This document shows, piece after piece, positions 59,901 through 64,000 of a stretch of 64,000 nt of DNA; the stretch's first letter is position 1; every line of letters starts with the position of its first letter. The stretch is taken from contig NW_027490134.1 in assembly GCF_050948175.1 (NCBI RefSeq), positions 682,001-746,000 on the forward strand, read 5' to 3'. The notes beneath the pieces were generated by a model. That model had not been told where the DNA came from. It searched no databases and saw only the letters and a list, made by a program, of their open reading frames with translations. The translations under genes were made by a program, and so were the position numbers. This DNA is from Xylocopa sonorina (taxonomy: Eukaryota; Arthropoda; Insecta; Hymenoptera; Apidae).

Positions 59901-62900
59901 ATAGCGTTTGCAAATGTCTACGTATCATAGCAATAGAGCTCTAATGCATCTCAAAACGCGATATCGCGTCTCATTTCTATGTTTCCTGATAAGATATAAT
60001 ATTCATTGCTAAGTGTCATGTATACCTCGTATTCACTTCAAAAGAATGTAAATCCGACTATTGCTTGCTAGGAAATAGCGTCTGCAGATGTCTACGCATC
60101 GAGGCAATAGTGTTCTAATGCTTCTCAAAGCGCGATATCGCATCTCATTTCCTTGTTTCATGATAAGATATAATATTCATTGAGCAGTGGTATGTATACC
60201 TCGTATTCACATCAAAAGAATGTAAATGCGACCATTCCTTGCTAGGAAATAGCGTTTGCAGATGTCTTTGTATCGCAGAAATAGAGTTCTGACACTTCTT
60301 AAAACGCGACTTCGCATCTCATTTCTATGTTTCCTGGTAAGATATAATATTCATTGCGAAGTGTCATGTATGCCTCGTATTCACTTCAGAAGAATGTAAA
60401 TGCGACACTTCCTTGCTAGGAAGTAGTGTTTGCAGATGTCTACGTATCGAAGCAATAGAGATCTAATGCTTCTTAAAACACGATATCGCATCTCATTTCT
60501 ATGTTTCACGAATAAGATCTATTATTCATTGCGAAGTGTCACTTATACCTCGTATTCACTTCAAATGAATGTAAATGCGACAATTCCTTGCTTGGAAGTA
60601 GCGTTTGCAGATGTCTACGTAACGTAGCAGTAGAGTTCTAACGCTTCTTGAAACGCGATATCGCATCTCATTTCTAAGTTTCATGATAAGGTATAATATT
60701 CATTGCGAAGTGTTATGTATCCCTCGTCTGCACTACAAATGAATTTAAATGCGACACTTCCTTGCGAGAAAATAGTGTTTGCAGATGTCTACGTATCGAA
60801 GCAATAGAGTTCTAAAGCTTCTTAAACCGCGATATTGCATCACATATCTATGTCTCATGATAAGATATAATATTCATTGCTAAGTGTTATGTGTACCTCG
60901 TATACACTTCAAAAGAATGTAAAAACCACACTTCCTTACTAAGAAATAGCGTTTCCAGGTGTCTACGTATCGAAGCATTAGATCTGTAATGCTTCTTAAA
61001 ACGTTTCATTTCACGATAAAATATGAAATTCATTGTGAAATGTTATGTATACTTCGTCTACGCTTCAAAATAATCTAAATGCCCCATTTCCTTGCTAGGA
61101 AATGTGTTCCCAGGTGTCTACGTATCGAAGCAATAGAGTTCTAATGCTTCTTGAAACGCGATGTCGTATCTCACCTCTATGTTTCATGATAAGATACAAT
61201 TGTTATTGCGAAGTATTAGTTAGACTTCGTCTACACTTCAAAATAATGTAAATGCCACATTTCCTTACTAGGAAATAGCGTTTCCAAATATCTGCGTATC
61301 GAAGCAATAGAGTTCTAATGCTTCCTTAAACGCGATGTCTCATCTCAATTCTATGTTTCATGATATGACATAATATTCATTGCGAAGTGTTATGTATACC
61401 TCGTGTACACTTCAAAAGAATGTAAATCCCACAATTCCATGCTAGGAAATAGCGTTTCCTGTTGTCTACGTATCGAAGCAATGAAGTTCCAATGCTCCTC
61501 AAAACGCGATATCGAATCTCATTTCAATGTTGCATAATAAGACATAATATTCATTGCGAAGTGTTATGTACACCTCCTCTACACTTCCAAAGAATGTACA
61601 TGCCGCATTTCCTTACTAGGAATTAGCGTTTCCAAATATCTGCGTATCGAAGCAATAGAGTTCTAACGCTTCTTAAAACGCGATATCGCAATAGATTTCG
61701 ATGTTTCATGATAAGATATAATATTCGATGCTAAATGTTACGTATAACTCGTCTACAGTTCAAAAGAATGTGAATTATACACTTCCTTGATGGGAAATAA
61801 CGTTTCCAGATGTCTACCTATCGAAACAATAGTGTTCTAGTGCTTCTTAAAACGCGATATCGCATCACATTCCTATGTTTCATGATAAGATGTAATATTC
61901 ATTGCGAACTGCCATGTATACACCGTCTACACTCCAAAAGAATGTAAATGCGACACTTCCTTGCTAGGAAATAGCGTTTCCAGATGTCAACGTATCGAAG
62001 CAATAGAGTTGCAATGCTTCTTACAACACGCTATCGCATCTCATTTCTATGTTTCATGATAAGATATAATATTCATAGCAAAGTGTTATGTATATCTTGT
62101 ATGCACTTCAAAAGAATGTAAATGCTACACATCCTTGATAGGAAATATCGTTTCCAGACGTCTATGTATCGGAGCAATAGAGTTCTAGTGCTTCTTGAAA
62201 CCCGATATCGCATCTCATTTCTGTGTTTCTTGATAGGACGTAATATTAATTGCGAAGAGTTATGTATATCTTGTCCACGCTTCAAAAGAATGTAAATGCC
62301 ACACATCCTTGCTAGGAACTAGCGCTCTCAGATGTCTACGTATCGAAACAGTATTGCTCTAATGCTTCTTTAAACGCGATTTCGCATCTCATTTCTGTGT
62401 TACATGATACGATATAATATTCATTGCGAAGTGTTATGTATACCTCGTCTACACTTCAAAAGAATGTAAATGCGACCCTTCACTTCTAGGAAACAGCGTT
62501 ACCAGATGTCTACGTATCGAAGCAATAGAGTTCTAAAGCTTCTTAAATCGCGATATTGTATCTCATATCTATGTTTCATGATAAGATATAATATTCATTG
62601 TGGAGTGTTATGTATCCTCGTCTATACTACAAAAGAATGTAAATGCGACACTTCCTTGATAGGAAGTCACGTTTGCAGATGTCTACGTATCGAAGCAATA
62701 GGGTTCTAAAGCTTCTTAAATCGCGATATTGCATCTCATTCCTATGATTCATGATAAGATATAATATTCATTGTGTAGTGTTATGTATACCTCGGACACA
62801 CTTCAAATGAATGTAAATGCGACACTTCTTTGCTAGGAAATAGCGTTTGCAGGTGTCCACGTATCGAAGCAATATAGTTCTAATGCATCTTAAATCGCGA

Positions 62901-63233
62901 TATCTCATCCCATTTCTATGTTTCATGATAAGATATAGTATTCATTGTGCAATGTTATGTATACCTCGCATTCACTTCAAAAGAATGTAAATGCGACACT
63001 TCCTTGCTAGGATATAGCGCTTGCAGATGTCTACGTATCGTAGCAATAGAGTTCTAGTGCTTCTCCAAACGCGATATTGCATCTCATTTCTATGTGTGCA
63101 TGATAAGATGTAATGTTCATTGCGAAGTGTTATTAATACCTCGTCTACACTACAAAAGAATGTAAATGCAACACTTCCTTGCTAGGAAATAGCGTTTCCA
63201 GATGTCTACGTATCGAAGCAATAGAGTTCTAAT
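56955..63233 (+). repeat. satA block 4 (plus orientation)
   Basis: About 36 monomers in the orientation of block 2. The first is damaged: a 117-bp monomer at 57,105-57,221 has lost 57 bp (TTCAGTTCAAAAGAA|GCAATAG). Monomers become more diverged from about 60,700 on (GTCTACACTTC and AATGCCACA variants), which is a similar variant set to that at 45.0-48.2 kb. Confidence 0.93.
59570..60110 (+). repeat. satA patch shared with block 2 (31.27-31.6 kb)
   Basis: Several rare variants occur together here and near 31,270-31,590: TAGCGTATTCAGATGTC, ATTC(A)..CCGAAGTGTCATG(T/C)AAACC, CTCGAATTCACTTC, CGACTATTGCTTGC and GCAAATGTCTACG, then TGCATCTCAAAACGC. They follow in the same order. Confidence 0.7.
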
Positions 63234-64000
63234 GGGGAGGGGTAGAGGTCCTTCTCACACCCTAGAACCATCCTGTTTGTCTCCATGGATTATGGCAGCG
63301 GTCTTATCTTTGCAGAGCTCTGGATCCTATCCTTCGGGCTTCAGGGTCTCTTCTTGCTCACTTCCCTACTCCTCCACCGTCGAGCCCGTCACGCTGCCTC
63401 GGCGCACAACCCTTCCGCGAACCTGCGGTCTTATTATCCGCCGAAGAGGCGTCTTATGGGTCGCTTCTTCCATCAGCTCGGCAGCCTAATCCGTAGAACG
63501 GAGAGAGAGAAACGAACGGGAGGGGGGGGGGGGATGTTCTACCATCGTGTATTTCACGCTCCTCGCAAATACAGCTATCGCGATGGTCCGTGTCGCGCTT
63601 CTCGCATGGGTGGTGAATTGCGAGCTAGTCTAACCGAAGCAGGGGAGGGGGGTGAGCGAGCCTTGTGACTTCACCACGTCACAGTACATACAAATTTGCG
63701 ATTAAGTAGCTATGTGTTCAAATTCAATTCCGAATAATGCACTAAAAAGCATCCCAGATAACAAACGGCAAGATGGTATCGACACCATGCTGGCACTATT
63801 TTGCCACTTCCGAGGAGTGTCAACTGATTCTTAGTCATCTGTGACCGGATTCGTTGACTAAAATGCCAGAACGTGTTACCAGCACGTTCTAGACAAGCGA
63901 ATCGCGCAGCACCAGCACCATGGTGACACGCGTATCATCGCTCCATTCATGAATCTCCTCAGTAATGACGCAGGATCACATTTGGCAATGGGGAACCTAT
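63234..64000. other. Non-satellite DNA at the array's right edge, unassigned
   Basis: satA stops within a monomer at GTTCTAATG and GC-rich DNA starts with GGGAGGGGTAGAGG. It contains a 12-G run (63,522-63,533) and overlapping open frames of 95 and 127 codons without recognisable motifs. From about 63,690 the character changes to intergenic-like sequence with TAACAAACGGCAAGATGGTA, which may be part of another dispersed repeat. A perfect inverted repeat AGAACGTG...CACGTTCT lies at 63,868-63,890. I cannot name an element here; it may be a further insertion or the true end of the array. Confidence 0.5.

Noticed and set aside
18456..63233. CRISPR-like array
   Set aside because: The repeats are 174 bp, directly adjacent, without unique spacers, and the genome is clearly eukaryotic.
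63202..63668. 95- and 127-codon ORFs at the right end
   Set aside because: Overlapping frames in GC-rich sequence; one begins in satA, the other ends in Gly/Glu runs from the G homopolymer. No motif recognised.
1..64000. tRNA, rRNA or other structural RNA genes
   Set aside because: I saw no tRNA-like cloverleaf with A and B boxes and no rRNA core sequence, although a search by eye can miss diverged copies.

Overview
This window looks like insect heterochromatin, most probably from an ant or another hymenopteran. Three things suggest that: degenerate CCTAA/TTAGG telomere-like DNA, a decayed R1/TRAS-type non-LTR retrotransposon with piggyBac and Ty3/gypsy fossils, and a CpG-rich satellite. The order Hymenoptera is inference. 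I see no prokaryotic features and no intact host gene.

Layout. 1-1.9 kb: AT-rich DNA without a convincing gene. 1.86-2.5 kb: a decayed ~41-bp minisatellite, then degenerate telomere-like repeats. 3.0-5.16 kb: a broken non-LTR retrotransposon followed by an LTR-like end. 5.16-16.77 kb: an old, diverged satellite (satB, ~174-179 bp period) invaded by a piggyBac remnant (B) that carries a second, complete but dead piggyBac (A) inside it, by a full-length but dead Ty3/gypsy element (9,433-14,378) with recognisable target-site duplication, and by a third piggyBac fragment (C). 16.77-18.46 kb: an inverted copy of the 3.9-5.16 kb module. 18.46-63.23 kb: a satellite array (satA) of 174-bp monomers, about 240 of them, in four blocks of alternating orientation (-,+,-,+), broken by two related LTR-like insertions at 20,474-21,942 and 55,913-56,954. 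63.23-64 kb: unassigned non-satellite DNA.

satA and satB share conserved blocks in the same order and nearly the same period, so they are one satellite family: a homogenised core with a decayed, transposon-rich flank. Within satA there are higher-order repeats of 16, 10, 5, 4 and 2 monomers, including near-identical tandem copies of 2.78 kb. Nucleosome-scale monomers, local dyad symmetry, orientation switches and an old flank are what a centromere or pericentromere looks like; centromere function itself is inference.

The most unusual features are the LTR-like elements. The two copies in satA lie at the two minus-to-plus switches of the array. Both contain a start codon, a conserved basic peptide and a splice-donor-like GTA(A/G)G site in the same phase. 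No gene here appears to encode a working product; every transposon reading frame is interrupted or lacks catalytic residues.
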